63,880 nt of DNA from Tyzzerella sp. (GCA_019415525.1 DXZA01000025.1:1-63880), one strand, 5' to 3'; counted from the stretch's first letter, positions 52,122-62,418 are shown. Program-made: numbers and translations. The notes: a model not told the origin generated them from the letters alone.

Positions 52122-53054
52122 TTATTTTGAACTATCTTCTATACTTTTTGCAATTCTTTCATGAAGAACCTGTGCTGCATTATATCCCATTTTTTTCTGT
52201 CTGTGGTTAATAGCAGCAGCCTCACAAATCATAGCAACGTTTCTACCTGGACGAATAGGAATTGAATTACATAATACTTTATTACCAAGAATTTCTGTAT
52301 ATTCCTCTGTAAGTCCAAGACGGTCATATTCTTTTTCTTCGTCCCACATTTCAAGTTTAACAACAAGGTCTATTGTCTGTGTTTGTTTTACAGCAGCAGC
52401 ACCATAAAGCTGTTTAATATCAAGTATACCTATACCTCTAAGCTCTATAAAGTATCTTATAAGCTCTGGACTTGTTCCAACAAGTGTTTTATGAGATACT
52501 CTTTTAATTTCAACGGCATCATCAGAAACAAGACGATGACCTCTTTTTATAAGCTCAAGGGCAGTTTCACTTTTACCGATACCGCTTTCACCCATTATAA
52601 GTATACCTTCACCATATATATCAACAAGTACTCCATGTATAGTTATACGCTGTGCAAGCTCAACATTAAGCCATCTTATACACTCAGCCATAAAATCACT
52701 TGTACTTTCTTTTGTTCTGAATACAGGTACATTATATTCAGTAGCAAACATAACCATTTCAGGGAAGATAGGAAGATTTCTTGAAATAATTATACAAGGT
52801 ATTTTAAAACTAAAAATTTGTTTTAAAACATTTTCACGAAATTCAGGTTTAAGTTTTGAAAGATATGTATGTTCAACCATACCTATAACCTGTACACGGT
52901 CGCTGTCAAAATGCTCAAAAAATCCTGCTAACTGAAGTGCCGGACGGTTTACATCGCTGCTTGTAAGGACTTTTTCAGAAAAATCCACCTGTGGTGTAAG
53001 GTTTTCCAACTCAAACTCTTTTACGAACTTTTCCATTGATACTGTATAAATCAT
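52122..53054 (-). CDS. hprK: HPr kinase/phosphorylase
   Basis: A 310-residue bifunctional enzyme that phosphorylates and dephosphorylates HPr at Ser46 for carbon catabolite control. Walker A GESGIGKSE, HRLVSDDAVEI, and the HprK signature LEMWDEEKEYDRLGL / IPIRPGRNVAMICEAAAI are present. The ATG at 53054 is chosen, 7 nt after GGAGGG. Its likely local partner is the Crh-like HPr downstream. Confidence 0.96.
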   Translation of the reverse strand: MIYTVSMEKFVKEFELENLTPQVDFSEKVLTSSDVNRPALQLAGFFEHFDSDRVQVIGMVEHTYLSKLKPEFRENVLKQIFSFKIPCIIISRNLPIFPEMVMFATEYNVPVFRTKESTSDFMAECIRWLNVELAQRITIHGVLVDIYGEGILIMGESGIGKSETALELIKRGHRLVSDDAVEIKRVSHKTLVGTSPELIRYFIELRGIGILDIKQLYGAAAVKQTQTIDLVVKLEMWDEEKEYDRLGLTEEYTEILGNKVLCNSIPIRPGRNVAMICEAAAINHRQKKMGYNAAQVLHERIAKSIEDSSK

Positions 53055-53137
53055 ATTAATTCCCTCCATATATTCCATTTAATATAATGTTTATTTTATA
53101 ATAAACCATATATTATGTTTTTTCAACAAAAGGTATA

Positions 53138-54979
53138 TCAAATATTTCTGAAAAAAGCATATACAGCTTCTGCACTTTTAATAGTCATACCTTCTGCCTC
53201 CAAAAGCTCAGAAACTTCTGCTTTACTTATGTTTTCAACAGAACCGAAGTATTTCATAAGTGCTTTTCTACGTTTTTCCCCTATTCCTTTAATATCGTCA
53301 AGTACAGAATGTAAAGCTTTTTTCTCTCTAAGTTTTCTGTGATATTCTATTGCAAAACGATGAACCTCATCTTGTATTCTTGTAACAAGAAGAAAGCCTT
53401 CTGATGAAAGAGGCATATATATTTCATTATCATTATATATAAGTCCTCTTGTTCTATGTTTATCATCTTTTATCATACCGCAAACAGGAATATCAAGATT
53501 AAATTTAGAAAGTATTTCTTTTGCTGCATTAACCTGTATTTTACCTCCGTCCATCATAATAAGGTCAGGCATTTTTGAAAAGCTATCTTTTGCATCACTT
53601 TTAATACCTCTTCTAAACCTTCTTGTAAGGACTTCTTCCATACTGGCAAAATCATTTGCACCTATAACAGTTTTTATTTTAAATTTTCTATAATCGCTTT
53701 TTTTAGGCTTGCCTTTTTCAAAAACAACCATAGAACCAACAGACTCAAAACCTTGTGTATTTGATATATCATATGCTTCAATTCTTATTATATCACTATA
53801 TATACCAAGAGCCTTAGCTATTTCTGAAACAGCACCTATAGTACGTTTTTCTTCACGTTTAATTCTTTCACCAGTCTGTTCAAAAACAATGATTGCATTT
53901 TTAGCAGCCAAATCAATCATTTTTTTCTTTTCACCTTTTTGAGGTGCATATATAGAAACTTTACTTCCTTTTATATCAGAAAGAAATTTTTCAAGTATTT
54001 CTTTTTCTTCACTTTCAACATCATCTTGAACAAGTATTTCTTTAGGTATAAAAGCAGTTCCACTATAAAACTGTTTTATGAAATCAGTCATAATTTCACT
54101 TCTTTCCATTCCATCAACATTTTCAATAAAGAAATGCTCTCTACCTGTCATTTTACTGTTTCGTATAAAGAAAATCTGTACAATACCTTCATTATGAGCC
54201 CTTGAAAATGCAATAACGTCACAATCCCCAAGACCTGTATTTGACATTTTTTGTTTTTCTGCAATACTTTTTATACTTTTAAGTTTATCTCTAAGTATTG
54301 CTGCTTTTTCAAACTCAAGATTTTCTGCTGCTTCTTCCATTTCAATACGCATTTTTTTAGCTATTTCATCGTGTTTACCCTCTATAACAAGTATTGCCTC
54401 ATTAATATATTTTCTATATTCTTCTTTTGATATAAGACCGTCACAAGGTGCCATACATTGACCTATATGATAGTTAAGACAAGGACGTTCTTTGCCCAAA
54501 TCTCTAGGAAAAACTTTTTTACATTTTCTTATAGGAAAAAGCTTGTGTATAGTTTCAATAGTTTCTTTAGCAGCCAAAGCATCTGTAATAGGACCTATAT
54601 ATTTAGCCTTATCTCTCTTATACTCTCTTGTAACAAAAATTCTTGGAAAATCCTCATTTAATGTTATTTTTATATAAGGATACATTTTATCATCTTTAAG
54701 CATTATATTATAATGAGGTCTATGAAGTTTTATAAGATTACACTCAAGTATAAGTGCTTCCATTTCAGAGTCAGTTACAATATATTCAAACTCTTTTATA
54801 TGTTTAACCATAGCCGCAACTTTAGGTGGTTGATTTTTAAGGCTTCTAAAATACTGACGAACTCTGTTTTTAAGAATTTTTGCCTTTCCTATATATATTA
54901 TACTATCTTTATCATCTTTCATTATATAAACACCAGGTTTTTCCGGTAGCTTTTTTAATTCTTCATCTATATTAAACAT
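53138..54979 (-). CDS. uvrC: excinuclease ABC subunit C
   Basis: A 613-residue nuclease of nucleotide excision repair. GIY-YIG domain (KPGVYIMKDDKDSIIYIGKA), cysteine-containing region, UvrB-binding UVR motif (AAENLEFEKAAILRDKLKSI), RNase-H-like C-terminal nuclease (EAYDISNTQGFESVGSMVVF; MMDGGKIQVNAA) and HhH motif (IKGIGEKRRKALMKYFG). First gene of the uvrC-hprK-murB unit. Confidence 0.97.
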   Translation of the reverse strand: MFNIDEELKKLPEKPGVYIMKDDKDSIIYIGKAKILKNRVRQYFRSLKNQPPKVAAMVKHIKEFEYIVTDSEMEALILECNLIKLHRPHYNIMLKDDKMYPYIKITLNEDFPRIFVTREYKRDKAKYIGPITDALAAKETIETIHKLFPIRKCKKVFPRDLGKERPCLNYHIGQCMAPCDGLISKEEYRKYINEAILVIEGKHDEIAKKMRIEMEEAAENLEFEKAAILRDKLKSIKSIAEKQKMSNTGLGDCDVIAFSRAHNEGIVQIFFIRNSKMTGREHFFIENVDGMERSEIMTDFIKQFYSGTAFIPKEILVQDDVESEEKEILEKFLSDIKGSKVSIYAPQKGEKKKMIDLAAKNAIIVFEQTGERIKREEKRTIGAVSEIAKALGIYSDIIRIEAYDISNTQGFESVGSMVVFEKGKPKKSDYRKFKIKTVIGANDFASMEEVLTRRFRRGIKSDAKDSFSKMPDLIMMDGGKIQVNAAKEILSKFNLDIPVCGMIKDDKHRTRGLIYNDNEIYMPLSSEGFLLVTRIQDEVHRFAIEYHRKLREKKALHSVLDDIKGIGEKRRKALMKYFGSVENISKAEVSELLEAEGMTIKSAEAVYAFFRNI

Positions 54980-55059
54980 TTATAATCCTCCGAATATTTA
55001 ACTATATTATAATTATAATATCCAAAGAGAATTATAAACAACATTTTTATGAAAATTAT

Positions 55060-55092
55060 AAAAAAAGAGTACAGAAAACTCTGTACTCTCTA
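55060..55092 (-). terminator. intrinsic terminator
   Basis: AGAGTACAG / CTGTACTCT stem with a minus-strand T6, after the exported stalk/PepSY gene. Confidence 0.85.
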
Positions 55093-55103
55093 AAATATGC
55101 TAA

Positions 55104-56375
55104 TTAATCATCATATTCTGAATCATAACTAATTATAGCTCCTGTATTTGCATTTATTTTATATTCATATTCTATTCTACCTGATTTAAACTCAACTTCA
55201 TATTCTTTTTGTCCATCATCAGTATCAAGTTCTACTTTAAGTCCATATACATTTGCTGCACTTACACCTGCATGATTAAAAGCAATCTCTTTTGCCTTTT
55301 CTGATGTTATAGTAGCTGTTGTTGAAGTTGTTGGGCGTGTCCAATTTTCAACATCATAATCAAAGCTTACTATTGCTCCTGTTGTTGCATTTATTTCATA
55401 ATCATATTCTTTATTACTATTATAAAATTCTATTTCATAAACTTTTACACCATCATCATAATCAAGTTGTGCTTTTATAAAACTTACATCACTTGATTTA
55501 AGACCTGCATGATTTAATGTTATTTCTTTTGCTTTTTCTACTGTTATAGCTGTTGTTGTATCAGTTGAAGTTGTTGGATGTGTCCAATTTTCAATATCAT
55601 AGTCAAAGCTTATTATTGCTCCTGTTGTTGCATTTATTTCATAATCATATTCTTTATTACTGTTATAAAATTCAACTTCATAATATTTTACATTACTATT
55701 ATAATTAAGTTTCACTTTAACTATTTTGACATCACTTACTTTAAGACCTGCATGGTTAAGTGCTATTTCCTTTGCTTTATCTCCACTTATAATATTACCA
55801 CTTTGTTGACTTTCAAAACTATCTGCATCTGTTACTGTTGTATCACTATTAAGTCCAACAACTTTACTATCACCATTCCATGTAACATCTTTATTCATAA
55901 TCTGTCCAATGGCTCTAAGCGGAAGATATGTGCTTCCGTTATATAATATAGGATAAATTTCTTCTCCAGTTGCAGAATAAAATGTTTTTTTAGAGTTATC
56001 AATTATAATTGTAAAGTCTGGTCTTTCCTGAACTTGTATAGTTTTTGTTCCAACATTAGGATTATCAGTATTTGAAGAAACTGTATCTCTTGTACCGCTT
56101 ATTGTAATTGTTTTTGTACTTTCGTCCCAGTTAACATTTTTTCCTATTAATTCGCCTATTGCTCTAAGTGGAAGGTATGTGCTATCCTGATATAATATAG
56201 GATATGCAGCTTCACCTGTTGCAGATTTAAAATTCTTTTCACTTCCATCAACAGTAATAGTAAAATCTGGTCTTAACTGAGCACTTTTTGTAGCTATAAC
56301 ATTATCTGCAAATAAAGGTAATACCATTGTTGCTGATAAAACAGCTGCTATTGTACACATAATATATTTTTTCAT
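55104..56375 (-). CDS. exported protein with two copper-amine-oxidase-N stalk repeats and three PepSY repeats
   Basis: A 423-residue secreted protein: signal peptide (1-~24, VLSATMVLPLFADN), two stalk repeats (SATGEAAYPILYQDSTYLPL ... LIGKNVNWDE and SATGEEIYPILYNGSTYLPL ... IMNKDVTWNG), then three ~80-residue PepSY-like repeats sharing KAKEIALNHAGL, YYEVEFYNSNKEYDYEI and NATTGAIISFDYD. The last repeat diverges and ends the protein. Stalk domains attach clostridial proteins to the cell wall; PepSY domains inhibit proteases or bind ligands. A protease inhibitor or envelope sensor is possible (inference). Confidence 0.88.
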   Translation of the reverse strand: MKKYIMCTIAAVLSATMVLPLFADNVIATKSAQLRPDFTITVDGSEKNFKSATGEAAYPILYQDSTYLPLRAIGELIGKNVNWDESTKTITISGTRDTVSSNTDNPNVGTKTIQVQERPDFTIIIDNSKKTFYSATGEEIYPILYNGSTYLPLRAIGQIMNKDVTWNGDSKVVGLNSDTTVTDADSFESQQSGNIISGDKAKEIALNHAGLKVSDVKIVKVKLNYNSNVKYYEVEFYNSNKEYDYEINATTGAIISFDYDIENWTHPTTSTDTTTAITVEKAKEITLNHAGLKSSDVSFIKAQLDYDDGVKVYEIEFYNSNKEYDYEINATTGAIVSFDYDVENWTRPTTSTTATITSEKAKEIAFNHAGVSAANVYGLKVELDTDDGQKEYEVEFKSGRIEYEYKINANTGAIISYDSEYDD

Positions 56376-56501
56376 AATATATTCCCCCTTTATATTATAG
56401 AGTTATTATATCTCTTTGTTATGTTATAATTATAATACCATTATATCATTAAAATAATATTAAAACAGATTAATAAATATAGAAAACTAAGGAGAAATCA
56501 T

Positions 56502-57269
56502 ATGGAACAAATATTTCGTCTTATTCTACTTATAATTGGTACTTTAGGAGTTATAAACTCATTTACAACTCTTATGGTTTCAAATGGAAATCTAGGTACA
56601 TATCTTCCGGCTATAATAGGATTTATACTTATTATATTTTCAATATTAAAGCCATCAATAGATAAAATTGTACACCAAAGTATACTACTTTTATATATAA
56701 GAAACATAATATATTTTGGTTTTATATTTTTTATAATTTCTTTTATAGCCTGTACAATATTCTTACATACAAGAGGTACAAAAGAACCACCTAAAAACTG
56801 TGATGCCATAATAGTACTTGGTGCAGGTCTTAATAAAAGTCGAGTAAGTACATCTTTAGCCTATCGACTTGATACAGCCTTTAAATATGCAAATGAAAAC
56901 AAAAATTCAATAATTGTTGTATCCGGTGGACAAGGAAAAGGAGAAGAACGTACAGAAAGTTCGGCTATGAAAGAATATTTAATAAACAAAGGAATTTCAG
57001 AAAATCGAATATATGAAGAAAACAAATCAACAAATACTATTGAAAACTTTAGCTTTTCAAAAAATATACTTGATAAAATATTTAATGGAAAAAGCTATAC
57101 AACAGTATATGTTACAAATGATTTTCACATTTTCAGAGCAGGACTTATTGCAAAAAAATGTGGATTTACATCATATGGTTTAGGAGCACCATCATATAAA
57201 CCTCTTATTTTTAATTTTTATATACGTGAATATTTTTCAATAATAAAATTTTTTGTATTTGACAGATAA
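56502..57269 (+). CDS. YdcF/SanA/ElyC-family membrane protein
   Basis: A 255-residue protein with two to three N-terminal membrane helices (to about residue 85) and a C-terminal DUF218 domain: DAIIVLGAGLNKSRVSTSLA, IIVVSGGQGKGEERTESSAM, NKSTNTIENFSFSKNI and YVTNDFHIFRAGLIAKKCG. ElyC/SanA relatives influence envelope integrity and lipid-carrier metabolism. AAGGAG precedes the ATG; the flippase gene follows. Confidence 0.9.
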   Translation: MEQIFRLILLIIGTLGVINSFTTLMVSNGNLGTYLPAIIGFILIIFSILKPSIDKIVHQSILLLYIRNIIYFGFIFFIISFIACTIFLHTRGTKEPPKNCDAIIVLGAGLNKSRVSTSLAYRLDTAFKYANENKNSIIVVSGGQGKGEERTESSAMKEYLINKGISENRIYEENKSTNTIENFSFSKNILDKIFNGKSYTTVYVTNDFHIFRAGLIAKKCGFTSYGLGAPSYKPLIFNFYIREYFSIIKFFVFDR

Positions 57270-57330
57270 TATACATATGTTATTTTAAAAAGCCATAAAA
57301 TAAAATGAAAACTTTTACAAAGGTGATTTA

Positions 57331-58857
57331 GTGAATAAGAACACAGTTTTAAAGGGTGCGGCAATACTTACCCTTGCAAATATAATCACACGTTTTTCTG
57401 GCTTTTTTTACAGAATATATATGAACAACACAATAGGCATTGAAGGTATGGGACTATATCAACTTATAATGCCTATATACGGTTTATGTTGGAGTATAAC
57501 ATCATCAGGCTTTACAACAACAGTATCAAAACTTACAGCCCAAGAAAAGGCAAAACGTGAATATGGCAATATGGGAAGGATACTTAAGCAATCTGTTTTT
57601 ATGTGTATGGTTATAAGTATAATAATAGGTGTAGCATTATTTTTTACTGCTGATATTTTTTCACTATATATTATACAAGAAGAAAGAACAGCACTTTCAT
57701 TAAAAATACTTGCACTATGTTTTCCTTTTATGTCTGCCGGTTCTTGTATACGAGGTTATTTTTTCGGTATACAAAACTCCACAATACCTGCATTTTCACA
57801 AGTTATTGAACAAACAGTACGTATAACAGCAGTATTTTTTACAGCCGAAAAGCTTGTACCATTAGGTCTAAGCTACGCTTGTGCATCTGCTGTAATAGGT
57901 ATAACATTAGGCGAAATAGTTTCTTTTATTTTCGTTGTAATTTTTTATAAAAAGACAAAAGTTAAAAAAGGCTTTATGAAAAAGCCTCAAATGGGAATAA
58001 TGACATCATTTTTAACTATACTTTCAATGGCTGTTCCCCTATCTGCCGGAAGATGTATAAGTTCTTTTCTTTCAACTGTGGAAAATATACTTATACCCCA
58101 AAGACTTGAGCTTTTTGCAAATACGGGTGAAAATGCTATGAAAATATACGGAAGTCTTACAGGTCTTATAATGCCTCTTATACAGTTTCCTACAGCTTTT
58201 CTTATAGCTGTATCAATAACATTAGTACCTGCTGTTTCAGAGGCTTGTGCAGTAAAAAACAAAAGAAAAATAAAAGAAGCTGTTAATCTTTCTGTATTTT
58301 TCACAGTAATGGTATCATTATGCTTTACAGCAATATTTGCAGTATTCCCAAAAGAAGTATGCCAAACAATATACGGTGAAGAAAGGCTTTATTTACTTCT
58401 TTTAAAACTTTCGCCAGTATGTCCTTTTTTATATTTACATATAACATTATCAGGTCTTTTAAATGGCTTAGGAGAGCATATGTACATATTAAAAAACAAC
58501 GTAGTATCATCAATAATAAATATAGTTTTTATATATTTTGGTATACCTTTATATGGTGTAAATGCTTTTATTATAGGTTGGATTTTAAGCCTTATACTTA
58601 CAACAGTAACAAGTTTATATAGAGTAATAAAAATTACGGAAACAAAAATAAATATACTAAAATGTTTTGTATATCCTTTACTCTGTATACTTGCATCATC
58701 ACTTACACTAAGACTTGTTTTTATAAACACACAATCAAACAAAATATCAACTGTTATAATAATGTCTATAATGTGTATGTTTTATATTTTACTTCTTATT
58801 GCCACAGGATGTATTAAAAAAGATGAAATTTTACAATTTGTAGGTTTTAAAAAATAA
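57331..58857 (+). CDS. SpoVB/MurJ-like polysaccharide flippase
   Basis: A 508-residue MATE/MOP-type exporter with about 14 membrane helices. KGAAILTLANIITRFSGFFY and GMGLYQLIMPIYGLCWSITS mark the SpoVB/YtgP branch, which moves lipid-linked cell-wall or spore-cortex precursors. GTG start after AAAGGTGAT. Which precursor it carries (lipid II or other) is not set by sequence alone. Confidence 0.9.
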   Translation: MNKNTVLKGAAILTLANIITRFSGFFYRIYMNNTIGIEGMGLYQLIMPIYGLCWSITSSGFTTTVSKLTAQEKAKREYGNMGRILKQSVFMCMVISIIIGVALFFTADIFSLYIIQEERTALSLKILALCFPFMSAGSCIRGYFFGIQNSTIPAFSQVIEQTVRITAVFFTAEKLVPLGLSYACASAVIGITLGEIVSFIFVVIFYKKTKVKKGFMKKPQMGIMTSFLTILSMAVPLSAGRCISSFLSTVENILIPQRLELFANTGENAMKIYGSLTGLIMPLIQFPTAFLIAVSITLVPAVSEACAVKNKRKIKEAVNLSVFFTVMVSLCFTAIFAVFPKEVCQTIYGEERLYLLLLKLSPVCPFLYLHITLSGLLNGLGEHMYILKNNVVSSIINIVFIYFGIPLYGVNAFIIGWILSLILTTVTSLYRVIKITETKINILKCFVYPLLCILASSLTLRLVFINTQSNKISTVIIMSIMCMFYILLLIATGCIKKDEILQFVGFKK

Positions 58858-58904
58858 AAAAAAGAGGTTAAGTCAGATAAACTCTAACTTAACCTCTTTT
58901 TATA
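58857..58904. terminator. bidirectional intrinsic terminator
   Basis: AAAGAGGTTAAGT / ACTTAACCTCTTT stem around a 14-nt loop, with T-runs on both strands, between flippase and phoU. Confidence 0.88.
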
Positions 58905-59561
58905 TTAATTATACTGTGTTCTTTCGCCAGTTACTCTATAAATTACCCATTCACAAATATTTGTTGTATGGTCAGCAATTCTTTCAAGATATTTTACTAT
59001 AAATAAGAATTTAATACCCTGATAAATATTATTTTCGTTTTCTTCCATTTCTTTTTCAATTTCGAAAACAATATCAGCAAAATATTTATCAACTTTATCA
59101 TCACTTAAAGATATATCTCTTGCTCTTGGAGCATCAGATTTTATATAACATTCAGTTGTAGCTGTAATCATAGCTTTTACAATCATAGCCATATTAGCAA
59201 TATCTTTTGTATCAAATAAATATTTATCTGTATTTTCGATTATTTCTATAAGATATTTAGCTATATCTGTACAATGGTCAGCAATTCTTTCCAAGTCAGT
59301 AATCATTTTAAGTATAGATGTAATATTTCTAAGGTCAAAAGCAACAGGCTGTTCCTTAAGAATAAGACTTATACACATTTTTTCTATTTCAACTTCAAGT
59401 TCATCAACTATATTATCTCTTTGTATAATTTCTCTAAGTATGTCTTCATCTCTTGTTTCCATACCTGTAATAAGCATATCCATTGTTTTTTCGATAGCTG
59501 TATTCATTTTCATTATTTCTTTATGCAAATCGTCAAGTTTGCCCTGAAATTCATTTCTCAT
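58905..59561 (-). CDS. phoU: phosphate transport regulator PhoU
   Basis: A 218-residue protein of two three-helix PhoU domains with metal-binding DLERIADHCTDIAKY and YLERIADHTTNICEW. It restrains Pst activity and Pho signalling and prevents phosphate overload. Last gene of the pst operon, 30 nt after pstB, with AGGAG upstream. Confidence 0.96.
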   Translation of the reverse strand: MRNEFQGKLDDLHKEIMKMNTAIEKTMDMLITGMETRDEDILREIIQRDNIVDELEVEIEKMCISLILKEQPVAFDLRNITSILKMITDLERIADHCTDIAKYLIEIIENTDKYLFDTKDIANMAMIVKAMITATTECYIKSDAPRARDISLSDDKVDKYFADIVFEIEKEMEENENNIYQGIKFLFIVKYLERIADHTTNICEWVIYRVTGERTQYN

Positions 59562-59591
59562 CTTTTCTTTACTCCTTTACATAAATATATA

Positions 59592-60350
59592 TCAACCGAA
59601 ACGACCTGTTATATAGTCTTCAGTTCTCTTATCCTGAGGCATATTGAATATTTTATCAGTTTCATTAAATTCAACAACCTCTCCAAGAAGGAAGAAAGAT
59701 GTATGGTCTGATATACGGCTTGCCTGTTGCATATTATGAGTAACCATAATAATTGTATAATCTTTTTTGAGTTCAACAGCAAGGTCTTCAATTTTAAGAG
59801 TTGATATAGGGTCAAGAGCAGATGTTGGTTCGTCCATAAGAAGAACATCTGGTTTAACAGCTAACGCTCTTGCTATACAAATTCTCTGCTGCTGTCCACC
59901 GGAAAGACCAAGAGCATTCTTTTTGAGTCTGTCTTTTACTTCGTCCCAAATAGCAGCATCTCTAAGACTTTTTTCAACTATTTCATCAAGTTCTGATTTT
60001 TTCTTGATACCATGTGTTCTTGGACCATAAGCAATATTGTCATATATACTCATTGGAAATGGGTTAGGCTGCTGAAAAACCATACCTACTCTTTTTCTTA
60101 AATCTATTATGTCTGTTTCTCTATATATGTCTTCCCCGTCAAGTTTAATCTCCCCATCAATTCTCACACCTTCAACAAGGTCATTCATTCTATTTAATGT
60201 TTTTAAGAGAGTTGATTTTCCACAGCCTGAAGGCCCAATAAACGCTGTTATTTTTTTCTCTGGAATTTCCATATTAATGTTTTTAAGAGCGTGGAAATTT
60301 CCATAATGAAGATTTGTGTTTTTTATAGAAAATTTAATTTTATCTGACAT
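59592..60350 (-). CDS. pstB: phosphate ABC transporter ATPase PstB
   Basis: A 252-residue ATPase: Walker A GPSGCGKST, VGMVFQQPNPFPMSIYDNIA, signature LSGGQQQR, Walker B LLMDEPTSALDP and VTHN. The VFQQPNPFPMS pattern is characteristic of PstB. ATG at 60350 is chosen after GGGGAGA; an in-frame start five codons upstream lacks a site. Energises phosphate import with PstA/PstC. Confidence 0.97.
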   Translation of the reverse strand: MSDKIKFSIKNTNLHYGNFHALKNINMEIPEKKITAFIGPSGCGKSTLLKTLNRMNDLVEGVRIDGEIKLDGEDIYRETDIIDLRKRVGMVFQQPNPFPMSIYDNIAYGPRTHGIKKKSELDEIVEKSLRDAAIWDEVKDRLKKNALGLSGGQQQRICIARALAVKPDVLLMDEPTSALDPISTLKIEDLAVELKKDYTIIMVTHNMQQASRISDHTSFFLLGEVVEFNETDKIFNMPQDKRTEDYITGRFG

Positions 60351-60371
60351 TATTATTCTCCCCAATAATTT

Positions 60372-61298
60372 TTATTTGACTACTGTATTTCTATTTAAAA
60401 ACTTAGCTGTTTTATTTGCACAGAAGTTTATAAAAGCAACTATAACAATAAGAACTGTAGCTGTTGCATATGCTTTTTCAAAAGATATACCCTCTTTTGC
60501 AAGAAGATAAAGGTGTACTGAAAGAGTACGTCCTGAGTTCATAATTGTTTCTGGCATTTTTGGAACCATACCAGCTGTCATATAAATTGCAGCTGTTTCA
60601 CCAACAATTCTACCTATACTTAATATTACACCGGAAAGTATACCTGGTATTGCTGATGGAAGTACAATTTTAACTACTGTTCTTATTTTTGAAGCACCAA
60701 GTGCAAGACTTCCTTCTCTATAACTATTTGGAACAGTTTTTAAAGATTCTTCTGTTGTTCTTATAATTACAGGAAGAACCATAATACTTACTGTTATTGC
60801 ACCAGCAAGTATTGAATAACTTAATTTAAGTATTGTAACAAAGAATATAAGACCGAATAAACCGTATATAATTGAAGGTATACCAGCAAGACTTTCAATA
60901 GCAAATCTTATTATATGTACAGCTTTCCCTGGTTTTGCATATTCATTAAGATATATTGCAGCACCAATACCTATTGGTGTAGATATTATAAGTGCAAGTA
61001 AAACTATCCATAATGTACTTATAATCATTGGTAAAACTCCACCTTCATCTTTAAATGGAGCAGTTGTAAGGAATTCAATATTTACAAGACCAATTCCGTT
61101 TATAACTATATAACCTATTATCCATACAAGAATTCCACAAGTAAAAATCGCAGATATTCCTATTAAAACTTTCAATAATTTATCTTTAAGACTTGACATT
61201 TTATTTAAAGTTTCTACACTTAAACTATTATTTAAAACACTTGCTATAGGTTTTAAAAGACCTATACAAACCAAAATTATAACTAACCACTTTAACAT
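60372..61298 (-). CDS. pstA: phosphate ABC transporter permease PstA
   Basis: A 308-residue permease with six main membrane helices plus N-terminal extension. ESLAGIPSIIYGLFGLIFFV is the PstA/C signature and EGSLALGASKIRTVVKIVLP is the coupling loop. Forms the phosphate channel with PstC; 22 nt before pstB, and the start is 7 nt after pstC's stop. Confidence 0.95.
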   Translation of the reverse strand: MLKWLVIILVCIGLLKPIASVLNNSLSVETLNKMSSLKDKLLKVLIGISAIFTCGILVWIIGYIVINGIGLVNIEFLTTAPFKDEGGVLPMIISTLWIVLLALIISTPIGIGAAIYLNEYAKPGKAVHIIRFAIESLAGIPSIIYGLFGLIFFVTILKLSYSILAGAITVSIMVLPVIIRTTEESLKTVPNSYREGSLALGASKIRTVVKIVLPSAIPGILSGVILSIGRIVGETAAIYMTAGMVPKMPETIMNSGRTLSVHLYLLAKEGISFEKAYATATVLIVIVAFINFCANKTAKFLNRNTVVK

Positions 61299-61304
61299 TA
61301 CTTA

Positions 61305-62252
61305 TTAACCCTCTCTTTTCTGAATGAAATGAAGTACAACGTTAAGACACATTATAAATATGAAAAGTATAACACCTGTTCCGAAAAGTGCTTCCTGATG
61401 AAGCCCCATAGAATAACCCATTTCGATTGCTATATTAGCAGTCATTGTTCTTACAGGGTCTGTTATAGATTCTGGTATAATTACAGAGTTACCAGCTACA
61501 AGTATAACAGCCATTGTTTCACCTATTGCACGTCCTATACCAAGAACTATTCCAGAAAATACACCAGATTTTGCAGCCGGTATAATTACTGTAAATATTG
61601 TATGTACTTTTGTTGCACCAAGAGCATAAGCTCCTTCTCTATATTTTTTTGGAACAGCTGCAAGTGCTGTTTTTGTTGTTGTTATAATTGTTGGAAGTAT
61701 CATTATTCCAAGTATTATTGCTGCTGCTAAAAGTGAGCTTCCTGCACCTTTTCCGCCTAATGTATCATTTATAATAGGTACTATTACAACAAGTCCAAAG
61801 AAACCATATACTACTGATGGTATACCTGCTAAAAGCTCAACAGCAGGATTTAAAATTTTAAGAACTGTTTTATGAGCATATTCACTCATATAAACTGATG
61901 TAAGTATTCCAATAGGAACACCGATTATAATAGCTCCGATAGTAACATAAACACTACCAACAATCATTGGAAGTATACCGAATATATTTGCACTTGGTAA
62001 CCATTTCTGACCTGCTATAAAGTCAACTACACCAACTTCAAATATTGCAGGAAATCCCATTGCAAAAATATAAACTGTTATTACTACAACACCTAAAACA
62101 GCAACTCCTGCACACATCATAAATATTATTTTAGCTATAATTTCGTATATATCAGATGCAGTAAGTTTTTTTCTGTCTTTTTTAGGTTTCATTTCTGTTT
62201 CTTTTATATCGTTTTCTTGTATTACTCCACTACTTAATGTATTACCGTTCAT
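61305..62252 (-). CDS. pstC: phosphate ABC transporter permease PstC
   Basis: A 315-residue permease from the ATG at 62252: cytosolic N-terminal tail (~30 residues), six membrane helices, ELLAGIPSVVYGFFGLVVIV, and coupling loop EGAYALGATKVHTIFTVIIP. A GTG at 62267 lies almost inside AAGGAG, so the ATG, 14 nt from it, is preferred though spacing is long. It is separated from pstS by a terminator and a second set of Pho boxes. Confidence 0.93.
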   Translation of the reverse strand: MNGNTLSSGVIQENDIKETEMKPKKDRKKLTASDIYEIIAKIIFMMCAGVAVLGVVVITVYIFAMGFPAIFEVGVVDFIAGQKWLPSANIFGILPMIVGSVYVTIGAIIIGVPIGILTSVYMSEYAHKTVLKILNPAVELLAGIPSVVYGFFGLVVIVPIINDTLGGKGAGSSLLAAAIILGIMILPTIITTTKTALAAVPKKYREGAYALGATKVHTIFTVIIPAAKSGVFSGIVLGIGRAIGETMAVILVAGNSVIIPESITDPVRTMTANIAIEMGYSMGLHQEALFGTGVILFIFIMCLNVVLHFIQKREG

Positions 62253-62309
62253 ACAGTAAATCAACACTCCTTCTTTATTTTTAGTACGTTGTAGATTTTA
62301 GTATTAATT

Positions 62310-62369
62310 TGTTAAACCTGTATTTGTTATTTGTTAAATCAAATATACATATTGTTAAATCAATGTTAA
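62310..62369 (-). promoter_or_regulatory. Pho boxes upstream of pstC
   Basis: Four TTAACA motifs on the minus strand at 62310-62315, 62332-62337, 62353-62358 and 62364-62369, spaced 22, 21 and 11 bp (helical-turn multiples). This is the PhoP-binding pattern of Bacillus relatives and suggests a second phosphate-starvation promoter for pstCAB-phoU. Confidence 0.65.
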
Positions 62370-62374
62370 AAAAC

Positions 62375-62407
62375 AAAAAAAGAACCTGCTATATAACAGG
62401 TTCTTAA
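62375..62407 (-). terminator. intrinsic terminator after pstS
   Basis: AAGAACCTG / CAGGTTCTT stem with a minus-strand T7, between pstS and pstC. It would raise PstS over the membrane subunits. Confidence 0.88.
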
Positions 62408-62418
62408 TATGTACTTAA

